Part shown: positions 21,186 through 29,102 of the stretch, in pieces | How positions within the stretch are numbered: position 1 is the stretch's first letter | How the letters are laid out: the number at the start of each line of letters is the position of its first letter | Translations under genes and position numbers: made by a program | Notes under the pieces: model-generated | Database searches by the model: none | Seen by the model: only the letters and a program-made list of their open reading frames with translations | Told to the model about the DNA's origin: nothing | Origin: a virus | IMG/VR virus record: IMGVR_UViG_3300008105_000050 | Coordinates: 1 to 36,153 of that record | Direction: 5' to 3' (one strand) | DNA: 36,153 nucleotides

Positions 21186-21500
21186 ATGGAATACGATGAG
21201 TACAAAAGATTGAAAGAAGACCTTGAAATGAAGTTAAGAGATTTAAGGACTTACTACATTAACACCAATGGACTGCCTATAGGAACTCCTGTCATTCCTC
21301 TTCAAAGAAATGATGGTTATTCTTGCCAATTTACGGGTCAGTTATGTCATGTATTTGACAGACAGATTGGCCGTGACGGGCGCATTGACCACACTATCAT
21401 TAAAGCCAGAAAAGATGGCACTATGGCAAGAGGCGGAAGACAAGAAATTCTGTTTGACAAAAAAGACTTGCAAGTGGTTGAGGAAGCGAATGAACTTTAA
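21186..21500 (+). CDS. Hypothetical protein, 104 aa
   Basis: Helical start (MEYDEYKRLKEDLEMKLRDL) then a beta part with DGYSCQFTGQLCHVFDRQIG and IIKARKDGTMARGGRQEILF. The ATG at 21186 has GAGG 9 nt upstream. Its end overlaps the MazG start by 11 nt. Not recognised. Confidence 0.65.
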   Translation: MEYDEYKRLKEDLEMKLRDLRTYYINTNGLPIGTPVIPLQRNDGYSCQFTGQLCHVFDRQIGRDGRIDHTIIKARKDGTMARGGRQEILFDKKDLQVVEEANEL

Positions 21501-21822
21501 AGAATATCAAGAACAAGCATTTCGCACTGATGGCGGTAATCTAACTGCACACTTTCTAGGGTTAGGTGGTGAAGCTGGCGAAGTGATGGAACTGTACAAA
21601 AAACACATAGCACATGGACATCCGCTAGAACCCCATAAACTATACAAGGAACTAGGTGATGTGCTTTGGTATATCAGTGCTATTGCTACTGGGCTTAACC
21701 TATCTCTAGAAGACATTGCCATTGCTAATATTGACAAGCTCAAAGCTAGATATCCCGACAAGTTTAGTGCTGAGAGGAGTATTAATAGGGTTGAGGATGA
21801 TGACATACTAGGAGAGGACTAG
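21490..21822 (+). CDS. mazG: MazG-type nucleotide pyrophosphohydrolase
   Basis: 110 aa. The MazG signature is clear: LGLGGEAGEVMELYKKHI (E28, E31, E34) and YKELGDVLWYISAIATGL (E54, D57), then NLSLEDIAIANIDKLKARYP. These residues bind Mg2+ and hydrolyse (d)NTPs or alarmones to monophosphates. GAGGAAGCG precedes the ATG. The stop overlaps a GTG start of the next gene. Phage MazG proteins are thought to adjust the host nucleotide pool. Confidence 0.85.
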   Translation: MNFKEYQEQAFRTDGGNLTAHFLGLGGEAGEVMELYKKHIAHGHPLEPHKLYKELGDVLWYISAIATGLNLSLEDIAIANIDKLKARYPDKFSAERSINRVEDDDILGED

Positions 21823-22082
21823 TGACTTGGAAAGACAAGGCTTTAGAAGTAATCATTCCAGTTCTTGCTCAACACAGGCAATTTTGCAGGGATGGACTAA
21901 TGAATCGCTCTGAACTTAGAAGAGAGTTAAACAAAGTCTATCCCTTTGGTCAGCGCGTCAATCACCCTTATAAAGTATGGTGTGCTGTAGTTAATGAAGC
22001 AATAGAAGACGTGTTTGGAGTTGAGCAGACTGAGATAGAGGAATTGCCATTATTAAATCAATCAAATTACTCAATTCTTTGA
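21822..22082 (+). CDS. Hypothetical protein, 86 aa, GTG start
   Basis: Start GTG at 21822 with GGAGAGGA upstream, in a TAGTG overlap with mazG. Product has ELRRELNKVYPFGQRVNHPY then KVWCAVVNEAIEDVFGV, a small helical protein type found in phages. No function known. Confidence 0.65.
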   Translation: MTWKDKALEVIIPVLAQHRQFCRDGLMNRSELRRELNKVYPFGQRVNHPYKVWCAVVNEAIEDVFGVEQTEIEELPLLNQSNYSIL

Positions 22083-22116
22083 ACTAATGGATTTGTAGAA
22101 CCTAATACAGAGTTCT

Positions 22117-22150
22117 AAATAATGCTACGCAATTAGATAACACATTATTT
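22117..22150 (+). repeat. CTACGCAATTAGATA variant hairpin
   Basis: AAATAATG pairs with CATTATTT over 8 bp around CTACGCAATTAGATAACA; 11 nt before the regulator gene. Confidence 0.8.
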
Positions 22151-22161
22151 TAATTGCACGC

Positions 22162-22401
22162 ATGAACTTAAGAACACAAGTAGCTCAACTGATTAGGGAG
22201 TTGAGGATAGAAGCTGGAATGACTCAATCTGATTTAGCTCGTAAGCTAGGATGCGGTCATTCTAGAATTTCTTTAATAGAAGACGCAAAAAGAGGCATTG
22301 GCTTAGAAGATATTGAACAGATAGCGGAAGCATTAAACCTTGATATTCAAATTACTGTTACTTGGAAAAAGGAACCAGTAGTGAGGAAGATTGATGTTTA
22401 A
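22162..22401 (+). CDS. XRE-family helix-turn-helix regulator
   Basis: 79 aa. VAQLIRELRIEAGMTQSDLA, then RKLGCGHSRISLIEDAKRGI, then GLEDIEQIAEALNLDIQI is a complete five-helix XRE/Cro domain with the usual MTQ.DLA..LG recognition region. It probably controls the local early genes; a hairpin repeat precedes it and no extra operator was identified. The stop overlaps the primase start. Confidence 0.85.
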   Translation: MNLRTQVAQLIRELRIEAGMTQSDLARKLGCGHSRISLIEDAKRGIGLEDIEQIAEALNLDIQITVTWKKEPVVRKIDV

Positions 22402-23299
22402 TATGCTTGACCACATTGACTTACTTACTCATAGGTTAGTCAAAGAGTCTCCAAGTGAGTATCGTTATCTATGCCCTGTATGTGATAACGATACTTTAAC
22501 AGTTAAGAAGCATACTAGCCCTACCTTTACTGCAGGAGCTTACCAATGTTGGGCTGGCTGTCAATGCCATGAGATACGAGAGGCTATGGGTGTTAGAACT
22601 TACAACTCTAACACCGTATCTCTTAATAAGTGGAAAGCATCTAAACCTAAAGAATACCCACCTGTAATACCACCACAACATTTGAGCTTTATCCCAGTAG
22701 AGCCTAGAGCGCCTAGCTTTAGGTGGGATGGTCGCAAGAGAGTGATGAGATATAACTATAGCCCCACTCAATACACAGAGCGCATAGAGTCTATGCAAGT
22801 ATCGGATGATGGTGAGTTAGTTAGAGATAAGACTTTTAGGCAGTACTCCAATGGGCGAATAGGCAAAGGTAATGAGCCTTGGGATATGTATTTATGGAAC
22901 AAGATCCCTTTGGACGAGGGTAATCTAGTTGTAGTTCCAGAGGGTGAGAAGTCAGTACAAGCATGGTGGTTACATGGCATAGCAGCTACTTGCCCTCAAG
23001 GTTCATGTTGGACTTCCACAGACCTTAAGAGATATGCACAACAGTTCAAAGACAAAAGCCTCTATCCTTTACTTATTCCTGATACTGACCTTGCGGGTGA
23101 GCGTAAGAGAGATAAGTGGCTAGAGGCTTGTCGTGAAGTTGGTCTTTGGTCTATGGTACTTGACCTTAGAGAGTTGGTCTATTGGCAGGAAGGATGGGAT
23201 AGCTATGAGTTGTTGATGCTACACACTACCTATACTTTGGGCTTTGTCAAAGACTTGTGTAACATCCAAACCCAAAGCCCCAGACAAGCTAACTACTAA
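22394..23299 (+). CDS. TOPRIM primase-like protein with zinc ribbon
   Basis: 301 aa from the ATG at 22394 (GAGGA 8 nt upstream). N-terminal zinc ribbon C27-x2-C30 ... C52-x3-C56-x-C58 (YLCPVC, YQCWAGCQC). TOPRIM: VVVPEGEKSVQAWW with E183, and LLIPDTDLAGE with D230/D232. This is a primase (DnaG-like) core without helicase, of a type found in cyanobacterial phages and plasmids. It works on template DNA at the fork. It is the second primase in the window. The last 81 bp overlap the 3' end of the minus-strand gene 23219-23677. Confidence 0.75.
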   Translation: MFNMLDHIDLLTHRLVKESPSEYRYLCPVCDNDTLTVKKHTSPTFTAGAYQCWAGCQCHEIREAMGVRTYNSNTVSLNKWKASKPKEYPPVIPPQHLSFIPVEPRAPSFRWDGRKRVMRYNYSPTQYTERIESMQVSDDGELVRDKTFRQYSNGRIGKGNEPWDMYLWNKIPLDEGNLVVVPEGEKSVQAWWLHGIAATCPQGSCWTSTDLKRYAQQFKDKSLYPLLIPDTDLAGERKRDKWLEACREVGLWSMVLDLRELVYWQEGWDSYELLMLHTTYTLGFVKDLCNIQTQSPRQANY

Positions 23300-23677
23300 A
23301 GGATAATCTTCTCTAATAATTGTTGCGTACTCCCAATCTATCTGGGCTGCCTTTGGGAGATTAGATAATGCTAACTCAACCGTATCTAGCAGCCCTAACT
23401 CTAGTAATGCAAGCCTAAGCCTACGAGCATCAATTTCTCTGATAGGCTTAGGCGTTTCATTGATTATGGTGTTGTCCACAATTACAGCGCCATTGCTAAT
23501 TCTCCATTGATTGCGATATTGCCTATCTGGTAATTCGGAATCATCAATAATTAAATATTCTTTTCCATCAGGGACATCCTTTGCGGCGACTTCTTCAATA
23601 GAAAGTCCGCAGTCGGGAATAGGGATAAGAATTGATGCACCACCATCTTCATTTTCAAAAACAATTACTTGAGACAT
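23219..23677 (-). CDS. Phage tail-associated protein, unknown role
   Basis: 152 aa. The middle EYLIIDDSELPDRQYRNQWR then ISNGAVIVD matches the DxSElP.....R..W.......V block common to proteins encoded beside tail fibres. The C-terminal part ARRLRLALLELGLLDTVELA ... QIDWEYATIIREDYPLVVSL resembles a helical module often fused to it (A.RLRLAL...GLLD ... WEYA). Located directly downstream of the fibre-like gene. Probably tail assembly or chaperone. Confidence 0.55.
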   Translation of the reverse strand: MSQVIVFENEDGGASILIPIPDCGLSIEEVAAKDVPDGKEYLIIDDSELPDRQYRNQWRISNGAVIVDNTIINETPKPIREIDARRLRLALLELGLLDTVELALSNLPKAAQIDWEYATIIREDYPLVVSLSGALGLDVTQVFDKAQSIGSV

Positions 23678-23679
23678 GG

Positions 23680-24060
23680 TTAACCAAAGATAGCGACGTT
23701 TACAAAATCCATATCAACATTTGTTAAAGCATCAAAAGCAAGGCAATTAAACCTTAAAGCAGTAGTAGTAGGATCGGCTGTTGAATACCCGAGAAGTGCC
23801 CCTTGAGCAGGATTTCCTGTACGCTTGGCAGGAGTAATGACAGCCGCGTAATTTACATTAGGCATTGCTGTAGTGAAATTTACTGTGTAATCACCTAAAC
23901 CATTATCAGTAATGCTGCTTACATTGCCACTTCCTCGGATTGTAACAGTACCACCACCGTTGAAATTTACCCAAGCTCGACAAGCATAAGCAGGGGCAGA
24001 TCCAGATTGCCCACCATCTAGTTGAACGGCTGATACACGATTCTCTAGAAGTGTTGCCAT
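23680..24060 (-). CDS. Tail-fibre-like protein (short)
   Basis: 126 aa. The run APAYACRAWVNFNGGGTVTI then RGSGNVSSITDNGLGDYTVN and FTTAMPNVNYAAVI is a phage tail-fibre/receptor-binding module: A.CRAW.NF.G ... I..S.NVSSITD.G.G.YTVNF. This gene carries essentially only this head domain, so it may be a separately encoded tip. GAGGAAGG lies upstream; it overlaps the end of the next upstream gene by 1 nt. Confidence 0.7.
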   Translation of the reverse strand: MATLLENRVSAVQLDGGQSGSAPAYACRAWVNFNGGGTVTIRGSGNVSSITDNGLGDYTVNFTTAMPNVNYAAVITPAKRTGNPAQGALLGYSTADPTTTALRFNCLAFDALTNVDMDFVNVAIFG

Positions 24061-24602
24061 TATGTACCTTCCTCTATTCTCATAAAGCCATTAGCACTAG
24101 CCCATATAGCACTAACAACTCCAGTGTAATCATCAAAGTAGAGATAGCCTTGTGGTTGTAGTAGATACACAGATGAGGTAGTTGCAGTACCACTCTTAGC
24201 TATGTACGCAACCGATGTGCTGTCATTTCTAAAGGATGCCCATTTACGAGATGTATTCAAGGCTAGCAAAGTTACTGATGTCGCACTACTAGCTACTGAT
24301 GTAGTAGGAGCAGACGTGGCTTGGGGAGCAGCACCACCAGGGACTACTTGCCCAGTGCTTGGGTCTACATTTGTTACTAGGAGATATCTTTGCCCATTAG
24401 AGCCTGTAGGAGTTGCTAGTACAAAGTCTCCTAGAGAAGCGCCCGATACTGTAGCCGTTTGGTCATTGGTTACGTTGGTAGCAATTAAGGGAAAAGTTAG
24501 GGTTGTTTGAAGTGGGAGAAGAGAACCAAGGATTAAACCTCTTTGAGTCCCAGACAATTCATTGGTATTAGAGAGGGCGCGTTGTCCACCAGTAAAGCTC
24601 AT
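24060..24602 (-). CDS. Virion-type surface protein
   Basis: 180 aa from the ATG at 24602; a GTG at 24641 within the hairpin repeat would add 13 residues. A Thr/Ser/Ala-rich middle is followed by a beta domain ALNTSRKWASFRNDSTSVAY ... GYLYFDDYTGVVSAIWASAN, ending G.MRIEE. This N.SRK....NDST.....K.G ... Y.G...AIW..ANG pattern recurs in phage fibre and decoration proteins. No Shine-Dalgarno sequence. Probable outer virion component. Confidence 0.6.
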   Translation of the reverse strand: MSFTGGQRALSNTNELSGTQRGLILGSLLPLQTTLTFPLIATNVTNDQTATVSGASLGDFVLATPTGSNGQRYLLVTNVDPSTGQVVPGGAAPQATSAPTTSVASSATSVTLLALNTSRKWASFRNDSTSVAYIAKSGTATTSSVYLLQPQGYLYFDDYTGVVSAIWASANGFMRIEEGT

Positions 24603-24633
24603 AAGTTTAGGGCAATAGTTGTAATTCCAATAT

Positions 24634-24658
24634 ACTATCACGCTACGCTATGGGGTAG
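24634..24658 (+). repeat. CTACGCTA dispersed repeat
   Basis: CTATCACGCTACGCTATGGG then GTAG, weak CTATC/GGTAG stem, between a minus-strand virion gene and a plus-strand small gene. Confidence 0.75.
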
Positions 24659-24675
24659 AAATATGTGAGGATGAT

Positions 24676-24780
24676 ATGGATATCGACTTAATCCTAAAGC
24701 TAGTTATCATTGGATATACAGCATTAGGTTTCCTAATTTGCTTAGGAATGTTTATTCTTATTCTAGTAGGTGAACTATGA
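24676..24780 (+). CDS. Small membrane protein, 34 aa
   Basis: MDIDLILKLVIIGYTALGFL then ICLGMFILILVGEL: one long hydrophobic span with acidic ends. TGAGGAT precedes the ATG. The next tiny membrane gene overlaps its stop (ATGA). Too short for comparison; likely inner-membrane peptide. Confidence 0.55.
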   Translation: MDIDLILKLVIIGYTALGFLICLGMFILILVGEL

Positions 24781-24863
24781 CCTTATTCGTTTGGATTGTT
24801 ATGGCTGGTAGTTTCGTAGTTGCGGGCTGGTACGCTAGAGGTTTATGGGACTTCTATAATTGA
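24777..24863 (+). CDS. Small membrane protein, 28 aa
   Basis: MTLFVWIVMAGSFVVAGWYA then RGLWDFYN: a single span with positive and aromatic C-terminus. Coupled to the gene before it by ATGA, with GTAGG upstream. Together they form a hairpin-led plus-strand cassette inside the late region. Confidence 0.5.
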   Translation: MTLFVWIVMAGSFVVAGWYARGLWDFYN

Positions 24864-24896
24864 TGAGTCTAAGTTGGATGGTAAGGAGAAGTGGGA

Positions 24897-25688
24897 TTAA
24901 ACCCATTTAACTCTACCCTTGCCACCACGATTAGACACTTCCTTAACACCTGTCCAATTGACCTTTCTATTGGACTCAGGTTCTAGAGTTGGAGGTGCTT
25001 GTGGCACTGATACTACATCACCTCTGATTAGCCTTACAGACATCACGTGTTTGCATATACCCCTAGAGCCTAGTACACCAAATACCTTTTGTTGTTCACC
25101 TAAGAGTGTGGGGAGAAGGTCGGCTTGTTGTCCTAGGTAGTCAGGGCAAGTGCATCTATAGCCTAGCGCCCTACCAGTAGCTATAGACTGAGTTACTGTC
25201 TCTGGTGTGCCTATCGGTACAATCTCACCTACTGTGGTGACTAGCGCTATGGATTGCCCTTGGTCATTTAGGACAGTATATTGTCCATCTATACCTTTGC
25301 CTTGCGCTTCTAGTAGTTGTTCTGGTGTTAGTGGTTGATTATTCGGTATCGTATAAAAGTATCGCCCTAGTGACTTAACAGTACGCCCTTCGACCTTAAC
25401 AGCATAGGTAGTTGATTGTAGGGCTACCGTTGAGCTATCAATTACTCTAGCGGTTACTCGATAGTCAAAGGATTCGGCATTGGCAGTAAATTGTTGAGAG
25501 TCGGGTCTAATGAATCTAGCATCTAGAGTTAGCCCACTATCAGGGTCAGGCTTCTCAAACTTAACAGAGTCACTAGTATACTCAAGCGCTTTCATGTAAC
25601 GCTTGTACTGGTTAGATATGGTCTGTTGTTGGTCTGGGCTAAGGACAACCTTAGAGCCAAGGGAATAGTCGTTAGTACGATAGGTCAT
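24897..25688 (-). CDS. SWIM zinc-finger protein in late region
   Basis: 263 aa. Residues C179-T-C181 ... C212-K-H214 (YRCTCPDYLGQQ ... GICKHVMSVRL) form a CxCx(n)CxH SWIM finger. Upstream is an unassigned beta-rich region (FDYRVTARVIDSSTVALQST), and the tail is basic (NRGGKGRVKWV). Located among virion genes, it might bind DNA or another structural protein. AAGG lies about 10 nt before the start. A second SWIM-type protein is at 9687-10250, with little other similarity. Confidence 0.6.
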   Translation of the reverse strand: MTYRTNDYSLGSKVVLSPDQQQTISNQYKRYMKALEYTSDSVKFEKPDPDSGLTLDARFIRPDSQQFTANAESFDYRVTARVIDSSTVALQSTTYAVKVEGRTVKSLGRYFYTIPNNQPLTPEQLLEAQGKGIDGQYTVLNDQGQSIALVTTVGEIVPIGTPETVTQSIATGRALGYRCTCPDYLGQQADLLPTLLGEQQKVFGVLGSRGICKHVMSVRLIRGDVVSVPQAPPTLEPESNRKVNWTGVKEVSNRGGKGRVKWV

Positions 25689-25762
25689 TGCAAATACCTT
25701 ACAAGTAGAACACTGAATCGAAGACTAGGACTCTTTGTACGCATGGCTTTAAGTCTTACAAG

Positions 25763-27265
25763 CTACGGACAGGAAGAAGAAACAGATATACTAACAGCGC
25801 CTTGACCAATCATAGAACAACTTACTCCATCAAAGCAAGTTACCCCCTGATCTACTCTATTGCCAAGCGAATCGACTACGATCACCGTATATCGTCCTCC
25901 GCAAATTCCATCTAAATATGTATAGACTGGGGTAAATGGAGCAACAGCTGAAGGGCTTAAAGTAAAAGTGTAAGTTTCTGGGGAACAATTAGCACATCCA
26001 CAAATGGGATTCCAAAAGTTTGCAGAAAGAGTAATAGTGCGGACAAGCGCCGCTTCACATTGTGCTTGCGAACTGTATGAGCCGAAAGCATCAATTACGC
26101 AGACACCTCCACTGCATGAATACCTGTTAAGAGAAGAACACCCTAGATTGTTAGGTGGGAATGTAGCAGGAGTGCAACAAAGGACAAACGAGCCAGCAGT
26201 CTCAAAATCGACCACCCCTCTAGCTATGGTTCCCGCAGGACATAGGTTGGTTCCCCCATTGAGGTTCATATCTACCTGTGCTGATTGAGCGCTAGTCACG
26301 GTGTGCCAAGTACAGTTTTGGATAGGGGTACATCCACCAGCAGTAGGAGGTGGGACACTGTCACTAGGACTTGGGCTAGGCGCTGTAGGTGAGGATGGAC
26401 TACTAGGGTTAGGCGATCCCGGGTTAGGGTCTGGACTAGGAGAACTTGTGCCCGTGGGCGGTGTTGGTAATGGGGTAGGAGGAGGCGGAGTTACAGTGAA
26501 ATCTGCTACTCCTTTCTTCCAAGTGGCAGAAGCAAAAGAGATGGGTAACACAAATTGTGTATCGACAGGAGTATTTGGATTTTCTTCAATCAAATCATTA
26601 CCACTACTAACAGTGGGCGATCCTCCTATAGATGCTGATACGCCACTACCGACTAGAGTGTTGGCTTGTAAATCCCACATCTCAAAGCTGCAAGTATAGG
26701 GTTGTGGTATTGCTAGTCCTAGATAAAGGTTCTGTGCTGGTGGGACATATACTCCTGCTTTGACAGGGAAGCTTCTAGGTATATCAGCCCTAGTAAGTGC
26801 GGGTATAGATATCTCAGCTAGGAGTGTGTAGGTATTGCGAACATTGGCTCTACCAGTGCCATCTTCTCTATATCCCTTCTGCCCGCCCGCAAAGATGCGT
26901 AGTGTATTAGCGATGAAGGATTGTGGTTCGGTTTGCTCAATGAATTCGTCAAGGGCATGAAGTGTTATTGTATCTATCCACTTACCAGCAAAATCTTGCT
27001 GCTCTGTGAGTTGAGGTATTGAATTAGCTATGTTTGATAGATTAGCGCTACTAAGAGATGGGGCTATAGCAGCATCTTGGTTGGCAGGAGTGAAAGCATA
27101 TCCACCGCTAGAATCTCCATACCCCGTTAGCCTTAGATTACCATTACCAAACCTATCGCACTGAGTACCACGCAAGTCATAGCCAAGGAAAGAGCGCCCC
27201 TGTGGTTGAAAGGGTGTGACAAATTCTTTATAGTACTGGGATTCTTGAGGGGAGATTGTACTCAT
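25763..27265 (-). CDS. Large virion protein with Pro/Ser linker and Cys-rich C-terminus
   Basis: 500 aa. Three parts: an N-terminal beta-rich domain (about 1-255); a Pro/Ser/Thr linker (about 259-309, runs of PPPP and SPSP); and a Cys-rich C-terminal domain (CTPIQNCTW, CCTPATF, CSGGVCVIDAF, CGCANC, SCSMIG) that could be disulphide-bonded. This is the build of an exposed adhesin or tail-tip protein. LPISFASATW before the linker recurs as MPISFSTATY at the end of the tailspike gene next to it. No Shine-Dalgarno sequence; the start abuts a CTACGCTA repeat. Confidence 0.7.
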   Translation of the reverse strand: MSTISPQESQYYKEFVTPFQPQGRSFLGYDLRGTQCDRFGNGNLRLTGYGDSSGGYAFTPANQDAAIAPSLSSANLSNIANSIPQLTEQQDFAGKWIDTITLHALDEFIEQTEPQSFIANTLRIFAGGQKGYREDGTGRANVRNTYTLLAEISIPALTRADIPRSFPVKAGVYVPPAQNLYLGLAIPQPYTCSFEMWDLQANTLVGSGVSASIGGSPTVSSGNDLIEENPNTPVDTQFVLPISFASATWKKGVADFTVTPPPPTPLPTPPTGTSSPSPDPNPGSPNPSSPSSPTAPSPSPSDSVPPPTAGGCTPIQNCTWHTVTSAQSAQVDMNLNGGTNLCPAGTIARGVVDFETAGSFVLCCTPATFPPNNLGCSSLNRYSCSGGVCVIDAFGSYSSQAQCEAALVRTITLSANFWNPICGCANCSPETYTFTLSPSAVAPFTPVYTYLDGICGGRYTVIVVDSLGNRVDQGVTCFDGVSCSMIGQGAVSISVSSSCP

Positions 27266-27286
27266 GGACGCTACGCTATGGGGGAA
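27266..27286 (+). repeat. CTACGCTA dispersed repeat
   Basis: GACGCTACGCTATGGGGGAA between the minus-strand start at 27265 and the plus-strand gene at 27306. Confidence 0.8.
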
Positions 27287-27305
27287 AGATTAAGAGGGTC
27301 GGATT

Positions 27306-27476
27306 ATGACTGATAGAGAGAAAGCTTTATTTATCCTAGGGTACTCTCAAGGCAATCAAGAAACAGTAATGAAGTTAATGTTGTTACTAGGTATCAGTAT
27401 TGACTTGCTTGAATCTTGGCATGATGAAATAGCTGAATTAAAGAAAATAATCTTTACTAGGATAGAGAATAAGTAG
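27306..27476 (+). CDS. Small hypothetical protein, 56 aa
   Basis: MTDREKALFILGYSQGNQET then VMKLMLLLGISIDLLESWHD: helical, with an aliphatic middle. GAGGGTCGGATT lies before the ATG. It is a hairpin-led plus-strand gene between two virion genes, and its last 20 bp overlap the end of the tailspike gene. Function unknown. Confidence 0.6.
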   Translation: MTDREKALFILGYSQGNQETVMKLMLLLGISIDLLESWHDEIAELKKIIFTRIENK

Positions 27477-28302
27477 CAGTACTGAAACTAATAGGCATCG
27501 TAAAGCCAAGTTGTGCTTGAGGTATTACTACAGGTTCAGTCTGGGTTACTAAAGTAGTAGAGCCATTGGTAGTACCTAGAATGTCTGTACCGCTATCTCC
27601 AATTATGATTCCGCTAGATTCTTGGATTGAGCGTAAACCTGATGTCGGGTCAGTGCCAGTGTGTCTAAAGTTACGTGCATCTATAATACCAGAACTCTGT
27701 GCCCACAAAGTAGCAGTTAACCAGTTCAAAGCACCTGTAGCTGTTACTTGCCTATTCTGAAGTACTATCTTCCCAGAGCTTCTAGCAAAGGCTAAGGTAG
27801 GTAGTACACCAGTTGTATAGGTAAGGGCAAAGTCATTCATTACCCTAATCACACCATCTAGCTCTGATACTAGGAGTGCTGGCGATGTAGCTTGAGTAAT
27901 GTTGTAGGTGATACCTTCGGCTAGTTCTATGTATCCATTGACAGCAGATACAGCAAAGGTGTTTTCAGGGGCAAACGTTAAGTTCTTGAGGATATATCTA
28001 GTGCGTCTTTGATTGACTTGGATGTTACCCTTGATAATAGTGCCTGCCCCATTCCCAGTAATTGTAATGCTACCACCACCAGTTACTTCAGTTAACGTAG
28101 CACCGTTATAGTATCCATCAGCTAGTTTAATAGTGTGGTCATAGCCTCCAGTATCATACTTAGTACTAAAGGCTAGTATTGCTGCTTGTATAGTTTGAAA
28201 AGCTGTTTGTGGTGCTAGTCCATTATTAGTATCCGAACCCCACCAGTTGACGTAGAGCGTTAGGGATGAGGTAAGAAGTTGCCTGCAAGGGATGATGGAC
28301 AT
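27457..28302 (-). CDS. Beta-helix tailspike-like protein
   Basis: 281 aa. LYVNWWGSDTNNGLAPQTAF then QTIQAAILAFS and IKLADGYYNGATLTE ... ITITGNGAGTIIKGN match the pectate-lyase-type right-handed beta-helix opening (GSD.NNG....AF.TIQ.AI.....I.LADG.Y). Later repeats such as NGYIELAEGI and SGKIVLQNRQ continue the helix. Such proteins form trimeric spikes that bind or cut host surface polysaccharide. No catalytic pair can be named. The start overlaps a repeat; no Shine-Dalgarno. Confidence 0.75.
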   Translation of the reverse strand: MSIIPCRQLLTSSLTLYVNWWGSDTNNGLAPQTAFQTIQAAILAFSTKYDTGGYDHTIKLADGYYNGATLTEVTGGGSITITGNGAGTIIKGNIQVNQRRTRYILKNLTFAPENTFAVSAVNGYIELAEGITYNITQATSPALLVSELDGVIRVMNDFALTYTTGVLPTLAFARSSGKIVLQNRQVTATGALNWLTATLWAQSSGIIDARNFRHTGTDPTSGLRSIQESSGIIIGDSGTDILGTTNGSTTLVTQTEPVVIPQAQLGFTMPISFSTATYSLS

Positions 28303-28304
28303 AA

Positions 28305-28325
28305 GACGCTACGCTAGGGGATAGT
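28305..28325 (+). repeat. CTACGCTA dispersed repeat
   Basis: AGACGCTACGCTAGGGGATA between the tailspike start (minus) and the zinc-ribbon gene (plus). Confidence 0.8.
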
Positions 28326-28342
28326 TTAAATATACTGTGAAC

Positions 28343-28504
28343 ATGGAAGTATCGCTAGAATTTCTTTACCACTACAACTGCGACAGTTGCAGCAAATGGT
28401 GGACGTGTGCTGATATTAAGCCACAAGAGGGGAGCCTTGTGTTTTGCCCTCATTGCGGTTATGTCAACGAAGTTGAATCAATTACAGAATATACAGTGAA
28501 CTAA
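28343..28504 (+). CDS. Small zinc-ribbon protein, 53 aa
   Basis: Two knuckles: Y-N-C-D-S-C-S-K-W-W near residue 12 and VFCPHCGYVN near residue 34, a four-Cys zinc ribbon. The N-terminus MEVSLEFLYHY suggests a short strand. Likely binds nucleic acid or a partner protein. It leads a plus-strand cassette of three genes, beginning one repeat downstream of the tailspike start. Confidence 0.6.
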   Translation: MEVSLEFLYHYNCDSCSKWWTCADIKPQEGSLVFCPHCGYVNEVESITEYTVN

Positions 28505-28783
28505 ATGCTACAAGTTAAAGACCCGCATGACATGAAAATTAAAACAGTTGACGAAGCATTCAAAGATGGAATTTTACATCAAGTGCCAGTCCCATCTGGC
28601 GAAGAAGCAAAGGAGAGCTATATTAAGGTCATGAAATTTAATCGTGCTTTGTTTCTCATGGCATACCGTCTTGGAGTTGCAACAGTGCTGCTAAATCAAT
28701 CAACAGAAACACTTGAAAGCCTATTGGCTGACCAGTGGATTAAAGACAATCTAATTACAGAGGACTCCAATGCTACAAGTTAA
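28505..28783 (+). CDS. Hypothetical protein, 92 aa, MLQVKDP start
   Basis: It starts directly after the zinc-ribbon stop (TAAATG). Product MLQVKDPHDMKIKTVDEAFK ... MKFNRALFLMAYRLGVATVL: helical. Its first 21 nt (from AATGCTACAAG) recur exactly at the start of the next gene, whose start overlaps this gene's stop. Function unknown. Confidence 0.65.
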   Translation: MLQVKDPHDMKIKTVDEAFKDGILHQVPVPSGEEAKESYIKVMKFNRALFLMAYRLGVATVLLNQSTETLESLLADQWIKDNLITEDSNATS

Positions 28784-29102
28784 AGACCCACAAGAAGTGT
28801 TTGATGAAAATATCAAACCTCTATTGCTAGAAGAAGGCGCTGCACAAGATATTGAGCTAACAGATGAGATGCTTAACACTCCCTACTCCATCTTTGTCCT
28901 AGGCGAGATGTATGGAAGTATCAGCACTTGCCTAGCCCAGAACATTCCTATCCCTAAGGAAATGTGGGATATGCCTGTAGTTCAGAGCTTTGTTAGAGGT
29001 GATGTTGATGATGTGGTTGTGGTAGATGGGGTTGAGGCGTTAACCAATGATGATGTTATAGCCAAGATGCAATCCTCTGAACAATCTATCATCATCCTTT
29101 AA
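28770..29102 (+). CDS. Hypothetical protein, 110 aa, MLQVKDP start
   Basis: Product MLQVKDPQEVFDENIKPLLL ... EMLNTPYSIFVLGEMYGSIS; acidic and helical with Asp/Val-rich end (RGDVDDVVVVDGVEAL). Shares the MLQVKDP start and 21 identical nt with the previous gene. Overlap 14 nt. It ends with zero spacing against the convergent virion gene 29103-29555. Confidence 0.65.
   Translation: MLQVKDPQEVFDENIKPLLLEEGAAQDIELTDEMLNTPYSIFVLGEMYGSISTCLAQNIPIPKEMWDMPVVQSFVRGDVDDVVVVDGVEALTNDDVIAKMQSSEQSIIIL

Noticed and set aside
24863-24910. 15-aa frame MSLSWMVRRSGIKPI after the small membrane genes
   Set aside because: Very short and overlaps the end of the convergent SWIM gene; only the TGATG overlap supports it.
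26301-26699. 132-aa plus-strand Gly/Leu-rich frame
   Set aside because: It is the antisense of the Pro/Ser linker of the 500-aa virion protein, which explains its composition.
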